This document shows positions 8,123 through 17,365 of a DNA stretch of 33,727 nucleotides, piece after piece (position 1 is the stretch's first letter; the number at the start of each line of letters is the position of its first letter). This DNA comes from Candidatus Epulonipiscium sp. (lineage in GTDB: Bacteria; Bacillota; Clostridia; Lachnospirales; JAAYNZ01). The translations under genes and the position numbers were made by a program. Under the pieces are notes generated by a model, which made no database searches, was not told where the DNA came from, and was given only the letters and a program-made list of their open reading frames with translations. The stretch spans positions 1-33,727 of the forward strand of contig JAAZLH010000313.1 of NCBI GenBank assembly GCA_012799415.1. The letters are read 5' to 3'.

Positions 8123-8962
8123 AATTTGAGATACAATTAGATCACCGTCATGATTTCTATTATAAATATATCTTATGGAACGTGGACAGCTATAATCAGC
8201 AAAGTTTAATTGTTTTAAGCTTTGCTTTTTTATTGCTTCTTTAGCAGCTATTTTAGAAATAATAGCAAAACCATAGTTATTTTCAACAGCCTGTATAATC
8301 GTTTCCAAATTTGTTGCTCTAAATACAACTTGGGGATGAATCTTTCTTTCATTCATGTCAATCTCAAATTGATTTCTATGATGACTTCCTTCTTCGCGAG
8401 AAATCCAAGGCAATAGTTCTAGATCTGATAATTTTTTGACATCCTTCTCAAGAGGATAATTATAACCAATGATAGCTATTAGCTCATCTTTTAAAATTTC
8501 AATTTGAATTATATTTTTTGAATTAATTTTACCTTCAACAATAGCAAGATCAATTCTATTATTCAATATTAGCTTTTCAATTTCTGCCGTATTGTTAATC
8601 ACGACTTCAAACTCCACATTTTGCATCGAGGTTTTCAACTTTTTAAGATATCCATTTAATAAGTATTGTCCAACTGTAACACTACTACCAATACGAATGA
8701 TCTTGTTTTGATTAAACATTGCCTCATTCATTTCTTTAAAATCAGCGATTACTTTTCGTGCATATTTTTCTAACTTTATCCCTTCAGGAGTTAAATAGAG
8801 TTTTCTAGAAACACGATTAAACAATTTTGTAGAATAATAATTTTCTAAATCCTTAATCATGAGTGAAATGTTGGGTTGTGTAGTAAAAAGTCTATTAGCT
8901 GCAGCAGACATTGTTTTATGATCAATAACAGCTAAAAAAGCTTCTAATAATTTTATATTCAT
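8096..8962 (-). CDS. LysR-family transcriptional regulator
   Basis: A 288-residue regulator. The winged helix-turn-helix occupies residues 1-60 (LLEAFLAVIDHKTMSAAANR, then TTQPNISLMIKDLE), and the remainder is a LysR effector-binding domain (about 88-285). It runs toward the chromate transporter pair and overlaps its 3' end. That is not the usual divergent LysR arrangement, but the inverted repeats ahead of the transporter could still be its sites. The upstream ribosome site is weak (GGGGG about 10 bases before the ATG). The ligand is unknown. Confidence 0.88.
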   Translation of the reverse strand: MNIKLLEAFLAVIDHKTMSAAANRLFTTQPNISLMIKDLENYYSTKLFNRVSRKLYLTPEGIKLEKYARKVIADFKEMNEAMFNQNKIIRIGSSVTVGQYLLNGYLKKLKTSMQNVEFEVVINNTAEIEKLILNNRIDLAIVEGKINSKNIIQIEILKDELIAIIGYNYPLEKDVKKLSDLELLPWISREEGSHHRNQFEIDMNERKIHPQVVFRATNLETIIQAVENNYGFAIISKIAAKEAIKKQSLKQLNFADYSCPRSIRYIYNRNHDGDLIVSQILDCINNKL

Positions 8963-9125
8963 GGTTTAGCCCCCATATGCTTGCTTCAATGTCACACCTA
9001 TTTTATCATAAGTCAATACAAAAAGTAATATACTTAAATCCTAATAGATCTTCGATTTTTACACGAAAACTCCACAAATCATCTTAGATTGATAAAGTCA
9101 ATGTTTAGGTAAAGTATAGAAATTT

Positions 9126-10517
9126 TTATTGTGATTCATTCACAAAACTTTTTTTACGCCAGGTCCCTTTCTTGAAGAAAATTGTAGTTATAATTGCTCC
9201 AAGAGTCCAAGAAACTAGCAGAGAAATAAAAGTGGACTCAGGTCTCCCAGTAGGATATGCTGCACTTCGTGTTAAATAAGCAACACCATAAGCTACAGGT
9301 ACGCGAATAACAACTGTAGTAATAAGTGAAATCCACATAGGCGTCATCGTATCACCTGCTCCACGCATAACCCCAGATAAACACTGTGTTATAGCCATGG
9401 CAATATAACCTACTGCAAGAATTCGCATCATATGCATACTTAAATCAACTAATTCTGCCGTATCAGTAAAAACACCCATAAGATATCTGCCAAAAGTTAG
9501 AAGCAAGATTGTTATTATAGTGGAAATTCCAACGGCTATCATAGTACCATCTTTGGTTCCTTTTTCTACTCTATCCATTTTGTTAGCTCCAATGTTTTGT
9601 CCAGTATATGTTGTCATTGCACTTCCAAAAGAAAAGTTTGGCATCATAGCAAAACCGTCTACACGCATAATAATTACATTACTAGCAATAACCATTTCGC
9701 CAAAACTATTAGTTAGAGATTGTACAACAATCATTGCAAGGGAGAATATTGCCTGTGTAAAACCTGATGGTAATCCAAGTTTTATGAGTTTTAGAGAGAG
9801 TTCTTTATTTAGCTTAAGGGTTTTCCAGTTGAGATCAAAACTACCCTTCATTTTTATTAGCTTAAGGATACAAAAAATTGCTGAAATTCCTTGTGCAATA
9901 ACTGTTGCGAGGGCGACACCTGGAACACCCATGTTCATTCCTGCAACGAACAAAATATCAAGTACTACATTCAAAAATGTAGAGATAAGTAAGAAAATAA
10001 GAGCTGACAAGGAGTCGCCAAGGCCACGAAGAATACCAGCAAAAATATTATAATACGCAAATCCAGTAATACCAATAAAAAAGATAATAAGATAGTCTGC
10101 ACACCAATCAATAATAGTATCTGGTGTATTAAGTAAAGAAAGTAGCGGCCGAGTGACAATAGGACCAATCACCATAATGATGACTGATGTAATAGCTGTA
10201 AGAGTTATGCATATACCAATAGTATGAGAAAGCTTCTCACGATCTTTAGCTCCAAAATATTGAGATACCATAATACCAGCACCTACAGAAATTCCTACAA
10301 ATAGGACTAATAGCAGATTTAATATGGGAGATGCACTACCAACAGCAGCAAGGGCATTATCTCCTACATATTTACCTACAATAATAGAGTCAGCAGTATT
10401 ATAAAATTGTTGTGCTATATTTCCAATTAACATTGGTATTGCAAACTCAGTAATTCGCTTCCAAGGTGTACCAGTAGTTAAGTCCTTAGGAGCAAATAAT
10501 CCTTTAAGTTTTTTCAT
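9126..10517 (-). CDS. MATE-family multidrug efflux transporter
   Basis: A 463-residue transporter with about twelve hydrophobic segments in two similar halves. MATE hallmarks include MLIGNIAQQFYNTADSIIVG, VGDNALAAVG and the second-half GAGDTMTPMW. MATE proteins exchange cationic drugs or metabolites for Na+ or H+. The start ATG follows a GGAGGG site. A well-formed promoter lies at 10596-10624. The gene reads in the same direction as the LysR gene downstream (163-base gap) but is separated from the LysM gene by a strong terminator. Confidence 0.9.
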   Translation of the reverse strand: MKKLKGLFAPKDLTTGTPWKRITEFAIPMLIGNIAQQFYNTADSIIVGKYVGDNALAAVGSASPILNLLLVLFVGISVGAGIMVSQYFGAKDREKLSHTIGICITLTAITSVIIMVIGPIVTRPLLSLLNTPDTIIDWCADYLIIFFIGITGFAYYNIFAGILRGLGDSLSALIFLLISTFLNVVLDILFVAGMNMGVPGVALATVIAQGISAIFCILKLIKMKGSFDLNWKTLKLNKELSLKLIKLGLPSGFTQAIFSLAMIVVQSLTNSFGEMVIASNVIIMRVDGFAMMPNFSFGSAMTTYTGQNIGANKMDRVEKGTKDGTMIAVGISTIITILLLTFGRYLMGVFTDTAELVDLSMHMMRILAVGYIAMAITQCLSGVMRGAGDTMTPMWISLITTVVIRVPVAYGVAYLTRSAAYPTGRPESTFISLLVSWTLGAIITTIFFKKGTWRKKSFVNESQ

Positions 10518-10595
10518 GTTTTCCCTCCCGAATGAATATAAAAAAATTGAAAACCAACCACATATAACCTAAATAGAAATTAAATCATATTAACT

Positions 10596-10624
10596 ATCAT
10601 AGCTTGTCATTTGGTATATATCAA
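10596..10624 (-). promoter_or_regulatory. Promoter of the MATE gene
   Basis: On the minus strand: TTGATA (10624-10619), a 17-base spacer and TATGAT (10601-10596), about 80 bases before the start codon. Confidence 0.6.
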
Positions 10625-10730
10625 GAATAAGTTAATAATTATTGAACAGAGTACAGAAATGAGGGATTATTCTAGGTACTACACTATAAATATCAAATAT
10701 CTGAGATGATAGGATAGTTTCTATATCATT

Positions 10731-10779
10731 AAAAAAGATCGGTGCCAACCTAAGTAAATAGGTTGACACCGATCTTTTT
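10731..10779 (-). terminator. Terminator of the LysM gene (works on both strands)
   Basis: A long stem with arms AAAGATCGGTG-CAACCTA and TAGGTTG-CACCGATCTTT, a six-base loop, and A and T runs at the two ends. It immediately follows the LysM gene stop. Confidence 0.85.
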
Positions 10780-10782
10780 ATA

Positions 10783-12048
10783 TTATTGAAGATATCCAGC
10801 AGTGATAGAAATATTGTGCTGATGAGTATCATCAATACGACCATCTTTATGGGTGGTACTATTTAAAAAATGAATATCAAAAACTCCATTCATGGCATTA
10901 TTTTTTACCCAATCAAAATTATATCCTGCTCCATAATTATCACTTCTCCATGAGGTGTGTAGGCCACCGGGTGCTCCATCATTTCCTGCATGGGGCATAC
11001 CTGCGGCACTGGCAGCTAATCTTCTTCCCTTGTATTCAATGATAATAGGACGTTTTGCCCATGTGAAACTGCCACCCCATATTTCTATCATTTTATTTGT
11101 ATCTGCTATTGTTAGAGTTTCCACATCTGCGTGATTTGAACCAGTTGTTCTTTTAGCCATAAAAGATTTGCCTGTATAGAAATCTATAATCTTAAATTCA
11201 GCTCCTACAGGTAAGACATATTGTGCCTCAGTCCACCAATCCAAATATTCTCCATAAGGCCCTGTAGGCGTAGTTTTTACAGGAACATGGTGAACAGGTA
11301 TTTTTATAGAATCCCCAATATTTAATACGGTGTTGGTAGTTATATTGTTAGTTTTTGCTAACTCTTCTTGAGGGATACCGGATTTGTTTGCAAGACTCCA
11401 AATGGTATCACCCTTTTGTACCGTATAATTAGTGTGAGTAACATATGGTTTTTCAGAGCTAGTCTTACTAGGCAATGTGTTGCTACTAGTATTATTAGTA
11501 GTGGATAAAGATTGAGGTATTTTTATTATTTGACCAATATACAAAACAGTATTTTGATTATGGCCATTGTATTCCATCAATTTAGTGATATTGATATTAA
11601 ATTTTTGGCTGATAATCCAATAGGTATCACCAGATTGTACGGTATAAAATGTTTCTTTTATCTCTTGCTTTGGGGAAGGAATGATAATTTGGTCCCCAAT
11701 ATTTAGGGTTGTTCTTTGAGTAGCGTTATTTATAGCCATCAATTGAGTAATATCTACCCCATATTTTTGACTGATAATCCAGTAAGTTTCACCTGCTTGT
11801 ACCCTATGTGCTTGGGTATTGCTAGTTTCAACAAGTAAGCTTTGGCCTACATATAGCTTGGAATTACCATTTGCATTATTGATTTCCATTAAGCGGGGGA
11901 GAGATATTCCGTATTTCTGGCTAATACTCCAATAAGTATCACCAGATTGCACCTGATAGCTAATAGTCTGTGCATATATATTTCCCAGATTACCAATGGC
12001 TAGAGCCATTCCTAACAAACCTGCTAATAGTAACTTTTTAAGTTTCAT
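10783..12048 (-). CDS. Secreted protein with four LysM repeats and C-terminal domain
   Basis: A 421-residue exported cell-wall protein. It has a signal peptide (residues 1-26, ending ...GNIYA-Q) and four LysM modules at about 31-74, 81-124, 135-178 and 208-251, each opening with VQSGDTYW-like sequence and closing with IGQxIxIP. A Ser/Thr/Asn-rich linker (179-205) separates LysM 3 and 4. The C-terminal domain (about 262-421) has aromatic and His-rich motifs (EYLDWWTEAQYVLP, NHADVET, GMPHAGNDGAPGG, HFLNSTTHKDGR). I have seen this C-terminal type in other clostridial LysM proteins but know no named function; no standard lytic motif (NlpC/P60, amidase, transglycosylase) is evident. LysM modules bind peptidoglycan. 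GGAGGG precedes the ATG. Confidence 0.85.
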   Translation of the reverse strand: MKLKKLLLAGLLGMALAIGNLGNIYAQTISYQVQSGDTYWSISQKYGISLPRLMEINNANGNSKLYVGQSLLVETSNTQAHRVQAGETYWIISQKYGVDITQLMAINNATQRTTLNIGDQIIIPSPKQEIKETFYTVQSGDTYWIISQKFNINITKLMEYNGHNQNTVLYIGQIIKIPQSLSTTNNTSSNTLPSKTSSEKPYVTHTNYTVQKGDTIWSLANKSGIPQEELAKTNNITTNTVLNIGDSIKIPVHHVPVKTTPTGPYGEYLDWWTEAQYVLPVGAEFKIIDFYTGKSFMAKRTTGSNHADVETLTIADTNKMIEIWGGSFTWAKRPIIIEYKGRRLAASAAGMPHAGNDGAPGGLHTSWRSDNYGAGYNFDWVKNNAMNGVFDIHFLNSTTHKDGRIDDTHQHNISITAGYLQ

Positions 12049-12458
12049 CTCAAGGTTCCCTCCTTATTGATATACTAAATAAGAATAAATTTGCCCCTTA
12101 TTTAGACTCAACAAAATGATGGCACTTCAAAAATGAATATTACTTGTATATAATAACATGTTTTTCGACAAAATCAGCTATTTACCTCGATGTAATTTAT
12201 GGAAACCTATCTAGCCTATACTAAAGTAGCTTTTCATATTCAAAGGATGTTTATGGGATAATATTTTGTGTATAGGTAAATCTTATATCGAGATTTAGTA
12301 AAAAATAGTTTCAATAACTATAAAAAAATAGTTATCAAGAATCTTATTAAATGTTACAATTGTTATAATCGTCTAATAAAATCACCAAGATAAGGCTAAG
12401 AAATGTAATCCACCTTCTAAAGAAGAAATTACTATTGAAAGGATTGGAGGAGGGAAAA
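12049..12458. other. Divergent intergenic region, 0.4 kb
   Basis: No gene seen. It should hold the promoters of the divergent LysM and NAD(P)H-hydrate genes, but I find no consensus pair I would defend. A nine-base inverted repeat (CTAAATAAG/CTTATTTAG, 12075-12105) lies in the leader of the LysM gene, and an ATAACTAT/ATAGTTAT repeat near 12314-12336 lies upstream of the other gene. Confidence 0.5.
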
Positions 12459-13946
12459 ATGGAATATTTAGTGAATCGTAATGAGATGAAAAGATATGAT
12501 TCATTTACAATTAACGAAATGGGAGTTCCCTCCATGGTACTTATGGAGAGAGCAGCCCTTAGTGTAGTAGAAGAATTATATGATGGGGTATTTAGTCTGA
12601 ATCAAGTGCTTGTTGTTTGCGGAAGTGGTAATAACGGCGGTGATGGTTTTGCAGTTGCTAGACTTTTGTATTTAAAGAATGTAGTGGTAGACATTTTATT
12701 TATTGGAAATGAGAAAAATTGTACGCCTGAAACTTATCAGCAAATGAAAATAGCACAGAATTATGGAATAAATATTTACAGCCGTGTAGATTTTAATCAA
12801 TATACGACCATTGTAGATGCTTTGTTTGGCATTGGTTTATCGAGAACAATTGAAGAGATATATGCTCAAGTCATTCATGAGATCAATCAATCAAAGGCTA
12901 ATATTTTGTCGTTAGATATTCCCTCTGGAATATCGGCAGATACGGGTGAAGTTATGGGGGTTGCTGTTAAGGCAAAAAAAACCGTAACCTTTGCATATAA
13001 AAAAGTAGGGTTAGTATTATACCCTGGTGCCGCATATGCTGGAGTGGTAAAGGTAAAGGACATTGGTATTACGGATGTAGGATTTAATGAAGAATGTCCC
13101 AAAGTGTACTCTTATACTCGTGAGGATTTAAAGAAAATTCCTAGGAGAAATCCTTATTCAAATAAAGGAACATTCGGAAAAGTACTGATAATGGGTGGTT
13201 CCGTCAATATGAGTGGAGCAGCTTATTTTTCAGCCAAGGCAGCCTATCGGATGGGAACGGGACTGGTGAGAGTTTATACGCCAAGGGAAAATAGAGAGAT
13301 ACTGCAAACTATGCTTCCAGAAGCTATTTTAACCACATACGATTATAAGCATATGGATATAGAGGTTTTAAAAGAAACAATTTCATGGGCAAATGTTATT
13401 GTAATGGGACCGGGAAGTGGAAAAGAAGCCCATGTAGAATCCATGCTAAATGTTTTATTATCAAATGCAAAGGTTCCTTTGATTATTGATGCAGACGGAG
13501 TTAATGTGATAGCTAAATATCCTAAATTACTTCAGAATCATAAACAGCAGGTCATATTGACACCTCATCTGGGAGAAATGGGAAGATTGATTCAAAAGGA
13601 TATTTCAACAATAGCTAAAAATCTTATAGAAGAAGCAGGGACATATGCAAAGGAACATAATCTTGTGTGTGTCCTAAAAGATGCAAGAACAGTAGTAACA
13701 GATGGAAAAGGCACTGTTTATCTGAATCAGTCTGGTAATAGCGGTATGGCTACTGGAGGCTCTGGTGATGTATTAACGGGAGTCATTGCAGGTTTGCTAG
13801 CACAGGGGATGAGTACTTTAGAGGCGGCTGTATTAGGGGTATATATTCATGGATTGGCGGGAGATCATTCAGCAGATAAGATAGGAGAATACGGTGTAAT
13901 GGCCGATGATATTATTAACAGCATAAATAATATTGTGAACAAATGA
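12459..13946 (+). CDS. nnr: Bifunctional NAD(P)H-hydrate epimerase / dehydratase
   Basis: A 495-residue two-domain repair enzyme. The N-terminal YjeF domain (about 1-210; GSGNNGGDGFAVARLL, DIPSGISADTG) epimerises the R and S forms of damaged NAD(P)H hydrate. The C-terminal ribokinase-like domain (about 225-490; GKVLIMGGS, TPHLGEMGRL, GSGDVLTGVIAGLLAQG) dehydrates the S form using ADP. The fusion is the standard bacterial form. I chose the ATG at 12459 because AGGAGG sits directly before it; the frame extends to a TTG at 12435 that lacks a site. It is convergent with the AEC gene across only 31 bases, with no clear terminator. Confidence 0.93.
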   Translation: MEYLVNRNEMKRYDSFTINEMGVPSMVLMERAALSVVEELYDGVFSLNQVLVVCGSGNNGGDGFAVARLLYLKNVVVDILFIGNEKNCTPETYQQMKIAQNYGINIYSRVDFNQYTTIVDALFGIGLSRTIEEIYAQVIHEINQSKANILSLDIPSGISADTGEVMGVAVKAKKTVTFAYKKVGLVLYPGAAYAGVVKVKDIGITDVGFNEECPKVYSYTREDLKKIPRRNPYSNKGTFGKVLIMGGSVNMSGAAYFSAKAAYRMGTGLVRVYTPRENREILQTMLPEAILTTYDYKHMDIEVLKETISWANVIVMGPGSGKEAHVESMLNVLLSNAKVPLIIDADGVNVIAKYPKLLQNHKQQVILTPHLGEMGRLIQKDISTIAKNLIEEAGTYAKEHNLVCVLKDARTVVTDGKGTVYLNQSGNSGMATGGSGDVLTGVIAGLLAQGMSTLEAAVLGVYIHGLAGDHSADKIGEYGVMADDIINSINNIVNK

Positions 13947-13977
13947 TACAATTAATAATTAAAGCAGAAAACTTATC

Positions 13978-14901
13978 TTATGTTATTATTTTTAATAATA
14001 TAGGTATTGTAAGTAAGGAAAATAGCGTTGTCGCAGATACTATAACAGCTGCGTACTCTTTTTCTTTATCAAAATTCTCTGCTAATATTGAAGTCATGGC
14101 AGAGGCTGGCATAGCAGTCATAATAAGAACTGTATTCATAGCTATTGATGTGTCTTTTAATAAGAGTGATAAGAAGCATATGGTTATAGGAATAATTACT
14201 AACTTGGTAATGATCCCATAATATATTGTCCAATCTTTTAAATAATTTTGTATTTTAACATCTGAAAGTATGACTCCTATAATAATCATGGATAATGGAC
14301 CTGTAACATTTCCTATGCTTTTTATACTGGATAATAGAGCTGCCTGCAATTGGATGTCAGATATCATCAGTATAATTCCTATGAAAACGGCTATAATTGA
14401 TGGATTGAAAAGGAGTTTTTTTATTTCCGACTTTAATTCTTTTTTGTTAAAATCACCTTTAAATAGTATAAGTCCATATGTCCACATAAAGATTACAAAA
14501 AACATGTTAAAAATAGACCCATATATAACACCTTCTGCACCGTAAATAGAATTTAATACTGGGAAACCAACGTATCCAGTATTAGGAAATACATTAGCAA
14601 AATGTAATATTATTTTTTTATCACTTTTTATTGGGGATAAGAGTAAATATGAAATAACTGTCATTATTATATAACCTATAAGACTATAATAAAATGTCTT
14701 TACAACATTAGATTTAACAGTATTATCATATGTAAAAACAAAAGAAGCAAGAATCATAGAAGGTAATGCTATTTTTATAAGAATATCTGTTAACCCTTTA
14801 TTTATTTCTGAAGTAATGATTTTTTTCTTGCTTCCATAAACACCTACTAAAATTATAATAAATAGAGAAGAAACACTTTCTATGATAGCCCATATTTCCA
14901 A
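13978..14901 (-). CDS. AEC-family (auxin efflux carrier type) transporter
   Basis: A 307-residue membrane protein with about ten hydrophobic segments. The family pattern shows in the N-terminal LVGVYGSKKKIIT, ALPSMILASF, the central NTGYVGFPVLNSIYG, and the C-terminal half with GPLSMIIIGVILSD and MTAMPASAMTSILA. Bacterial AEC proteins carry organic acids such as malate or malonate; the substrate here is unknown. The start appears to be TTG (14901), with AAGGGGG about eight bases upstream and no better ATG nearby. Confidence 0.85.
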   Translation of the reverse strand: MEIWAIIESVSSLFIIILVGVYGSKKKIITSEINKGLTDILIKIALPSMILASFVFTYDNTVKSNVVKTFYYSLIGYIIMTVISYLLLSPIKSDKKIILHFANVFPNTGYVGFPVLNSIYGAEGVIYGSIFNMFFVIFMWTYGLILFKGDFNKKELKSEIKKLLFNPSIIAVFIGIILMISDIQLQAALLSSIKSIGNVTGPLSMIIIGVILSDVKIQNYLKDWTIYYGIITKLVIIPITICFLSLLLKDTSIAMNTVLIMTAMPASAMTSILAENFDKEKEYAAVIVSATTLFSLLTIPILLKIIT

Positions 14902-15063
14902 AGGAATACCCCCTTTTTTATTTGGTATTAACTATTTTATGTTCCAAAGGGATTTTAGTTACAAACCAATTTACTTGAAAGATTAAAATTATTTAACAAA
15001 CAAAGAAGTGATGATGTTGCTTGCTAGTTAAGAAAAAGTGAATAATACTTAATTATTGCTCAA

Positions 15064-15092
15064 TTGTAAATCTGGATTTAGCCATATATAAT
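15064..15092 (+). promoter_or_regulatory. Promoter of the XRE regulator gene
   Basis: TTGTAA (15064-15069), a 17-base spacer and TATAAT (15087-15092), 48 bases before the start codon. Confidence 0.65.
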
Positions 15093-15139
15093 ATAACTAT
15101 GAAGTAGCTATTTCAAATCTATATTAGGAGATAATAATA

Positions 15140-16222
15140 ATGGAAATAGGAAAAGTGATATATGAGTTGAGAAAGGGGAAAGGCATAACCCAAGAGAAAC
15201 TTGCTGAAATGGTAGGGGTATCTGTTCCGGCAGTAAGTAAATGGGAAACAGGAAGTACCTTGCCGGATATTACATTACTTTCTCCAATAGCAAGGGCATT
15301 AGGCACTAATGTAGATTATCTTTTATCTTATGAACTAGAGTTATCGGAAACAGACGCTGAGAAGATCTTAAATGAAATTAAGAAGGAATGTGATACAGTA
15401 GGATTTCGTAGTGGAATGAAAAAAGCATTTGAAATATTGAAGAAGTATCCTAATTCGGACTATTTGAAACTCAAGGTTGCTAACGCCCCATTGAGTTTTA
15501 TATACAATGTTCCAAACGATTACACCGAAGAAGAGTATCAAGAGTTAATAGATAAATCTAATAAGTTATTTGAAGGGTTAGTATTTTCAAAAGATATACA
15601 TGTTAGCCTAGCAGCAAAAGTGGCTTTAGCATCTAGATATATAGTTGAAAGCAAATTTGATGAAGCGGAGAAATTGATCGATCAATTGCCAAAAACGGAT
15701 TATAATGGAGAACGATTATTAACAACGTTGTGTTTGCTGAAAGGTGAGGAAGAAAAATCATTGCAGCTTTCACAGAAGGCTTTATTACAAGATTTACAGA
15801 AGATGCGTATGGATATTATGTCTATGTACAATGTTATGTTAAAACAGGAGAAATATGATAAAGCTATAATATACGCAGAAAACTATCGAACACTATCTAC
15901 TATGTACGGCAGGCATTTTCCAAGTGGAGCAGATCTTATGGTAGATATATATATTCGAATGAAGGATTTAGATAAAGCTTTAAAATGGTTTCAAATTTAT
16001 GTAGAAGATATTATTGTAATGAATATGGATTATAGTTTAACACCATATTTTGAAGACGTTGCCTCTGATATTGTGTCTACTACAAGTGGCTTGGAGGCCA
16101 AAGTAAAACTAGGTCTATATAAAGCAATTCTCTTGAATTCTAATTATGATATAATAAAAGATAAAAAGGAATATAGAGAGGGTATTAAAAAACTTAAGGC
16201 CCATATTAGTAAGGTTAACTAA
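15140..16222 (+). CDS. XRE-family regulator with TPR-like C-terminal part
   Basis: A 360-residue protein. Residues 1-66 form a Cro/CI-type helix-turn-helix (GKVIYELRKGKGITQEKLAE, VSVPAVSKWETGSTLPDI). The remaining 290 residues are helical with TPR-like repeats (for example KFDEAEKLIDQLP, EKYDKAIIYAENY, KDLDKALKWFQIY). Such proteins often sense a peptide or another small ligand, or regulate a neighbouring stress gene. AGGAG precedes the ATG at eight bases. The AadE-like gene follows after 77 bases in the same direction and may be its target or operon partner; this is inference. Confidence 0.85.
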   Translation: MEIGKVIYELRKGKGITQEKLAEMVGVSVPAVSKWETGSTLPDITLLSPIARALGTNVDYLLSYELELSETDAEKILNEIKKECDTVGFRSGMKKAFEILKKYPNSDYLKLKVANAPLSFIYNVPNDYTEEEYQELIDKSNKLFEGLVFSKDIHVSLAAKVALASRYIVESKFDEAEKLIDQLPKTDYNGERLLTTLCLLKGEEEKSLQLSQKALLQDLQKMRMDIMSMYNVMLKQEKYDKAIIYAENYRTLSTMYGRHFPSGADLMVDIYIRMKDLDKALKWFQIYVEDIIVMNMDYSLTPYFEDVASDIVSTTSGLEAKVKLGLYKAILLNSNYDIIKDKKEYREGIKKLKAHISKVN

Positions 16223-16299
16223 AAGGAATTTAAATTATTCAAGAAGGGTGTTAGAAGGCTAACAAAAGAGTGTAATTATATTTTGGGAGGGGTGGTAAA

Positions 16300-17190
16300 A
16301 TGCGTACAGAGGAAGAAATGATGGAGATGATTTTATCATTTGCCAAGAAGGATGAGCGTATACGTATAGTGGGGATGGAAGGATCTCGCACAAATATTAA
16401 TGTGCCTAAAGATAAATTCCAAGATTATGATATTACTTATGTTGTGAATGATATGGAATCTTTCAAAAAAGATGATGAATGGCTTGATTACTTTGGAAAG
16501 CGAATTATTATGCAAAAGCCAGAAGCTATGACAATGTTTCCACCGGAGCTTGGAAATTGGTTTTCCTATTTAATGCTTTTTAAAGATGGTACTCGTATTG
16601 ACTTAACGTTGGTACCAATTACTGAGCTTGCTCTATACTTATCAAGTGATAAACTACTACTTATTTTATTAGATAAAGATAAAAGAATTCAAAATCTTCC
16701 TATCCCCACAGATATTGATTATCATATAAAAAAGCCTTCAGCAGATTTTTTTGATGACTGCTGCAATGAATTTTGGTGGGTATCTACTTATGTTTCAAAA
16801 GGTTTATGCCGTAAAGAATTACTTTTTGCATCAGAGCATCTTAATGTCCACGTCCGTCCCAATTTGTTGCAAATGCTAGCTTGGAAGATAGGAATTGAAA
16901 CAGACTTTTCTTTAAGCATAGGAAAGTCCTATAAGTATATGGATAAGTATATTACAGAAGAGGTCTGGAAACGATTGTTGGCTACTTATCAAAATAGCTC
17001 TTATGAAGAAATGTGGAAAGCACTATTTGAATGTCATTCTTTGTTTAGAGAAACATCTAGATATCTTGCTGAAAAGCTAGGATATAAATATCCTGATTAT
17101 GATGAGCAAGTAACAGCCTATATTAAAATGTTGTATGAGGCAACCTTTGGTCATAGTAAGAGGGAAATATATAATAATGGTAACTTATAG
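16300..17190 (+). CDS. AadE-like aminoglycoside 6-adenylyltransferase
   Basis: A 296-residue nucleotidyltransferase. The catalytic fold is clear: GSR at 28-30, the D-x-D pair in FQDYDI (D42, D44) and a third carboxylate D101 in GTRIDLTLVP. The N-terminus (MRTEEEMMEMILSFAKKDER), the QDYDI segment and the helical C-terminal half (CNEFWWVSTYVSKGLCRKE; NLLQMLAWKIGIET) match the ANT(6)/AadE family, which adenylates streptomycin at the 6-hydroxyl. Many clostridial chromosomes carry such copies with untested activity. GGGAGGGG lies before the ATG. No mobile element is attached. Confidence 0.85.
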   Translation: MRTEEEMMEMILSFAKKDERIRIVGMEGSRTNINVPKDKFQDYDITYVVNDMESFKKDDEWLDYFGKRIIMQKPEAMTMFPPELGNWFSYLMLFKDGTRIDLTLVPITELALYLSSDKLLLILLDKDKRIQNLPIPTDIDYHIKKPSADFFDDCCNEFWWVSTYVSKGLCRKELLFASEHLNVHVRPNLLQMLAWKIGIETDFSLSIGKSYKYMDKYITEEVWKRLLATYQNSSYEEMWKALFECHSLFRETSRYLAEKLGYKYPDYDEQVTAYIKMLYEATFGHSKREIYNNGNL

Positions 17191-17365
17191 TATGATATAT
17201 ATGGATAGGAAAAGAAGTTTAGGGCCTTTAGGGGGACAAATGATCCCAAGAATATGTTAGCAATTAATTCAAATTAAGCTACCAATTCATAAACATTTTT
17301 CCTAGTGCTGGCGTAGAATGGTATTAGCCAATCGGTAGAATATTTATTTTAGGAGGAATGATTTT

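Noticed and set aside
9520..10053. A 177-codon plus-strand frame inside the MATE gene
   Set aside because: It lies wholly antisense to a clear MATE protein, has no ribosome site and no recognisable motif.
10632..10844. A 70-codon minus-strand frame across the LysM gene end
   Set aside because: It spans the LysM terminator hairpin and has no start signal; a chance frame.
13943..14221. A 92-codon plus-strand frame starting at the end of the NAD(P)H-hydrate gene
   Set aside because: It overlaps the AEC transporter in antisense and lacks a ribosome site.
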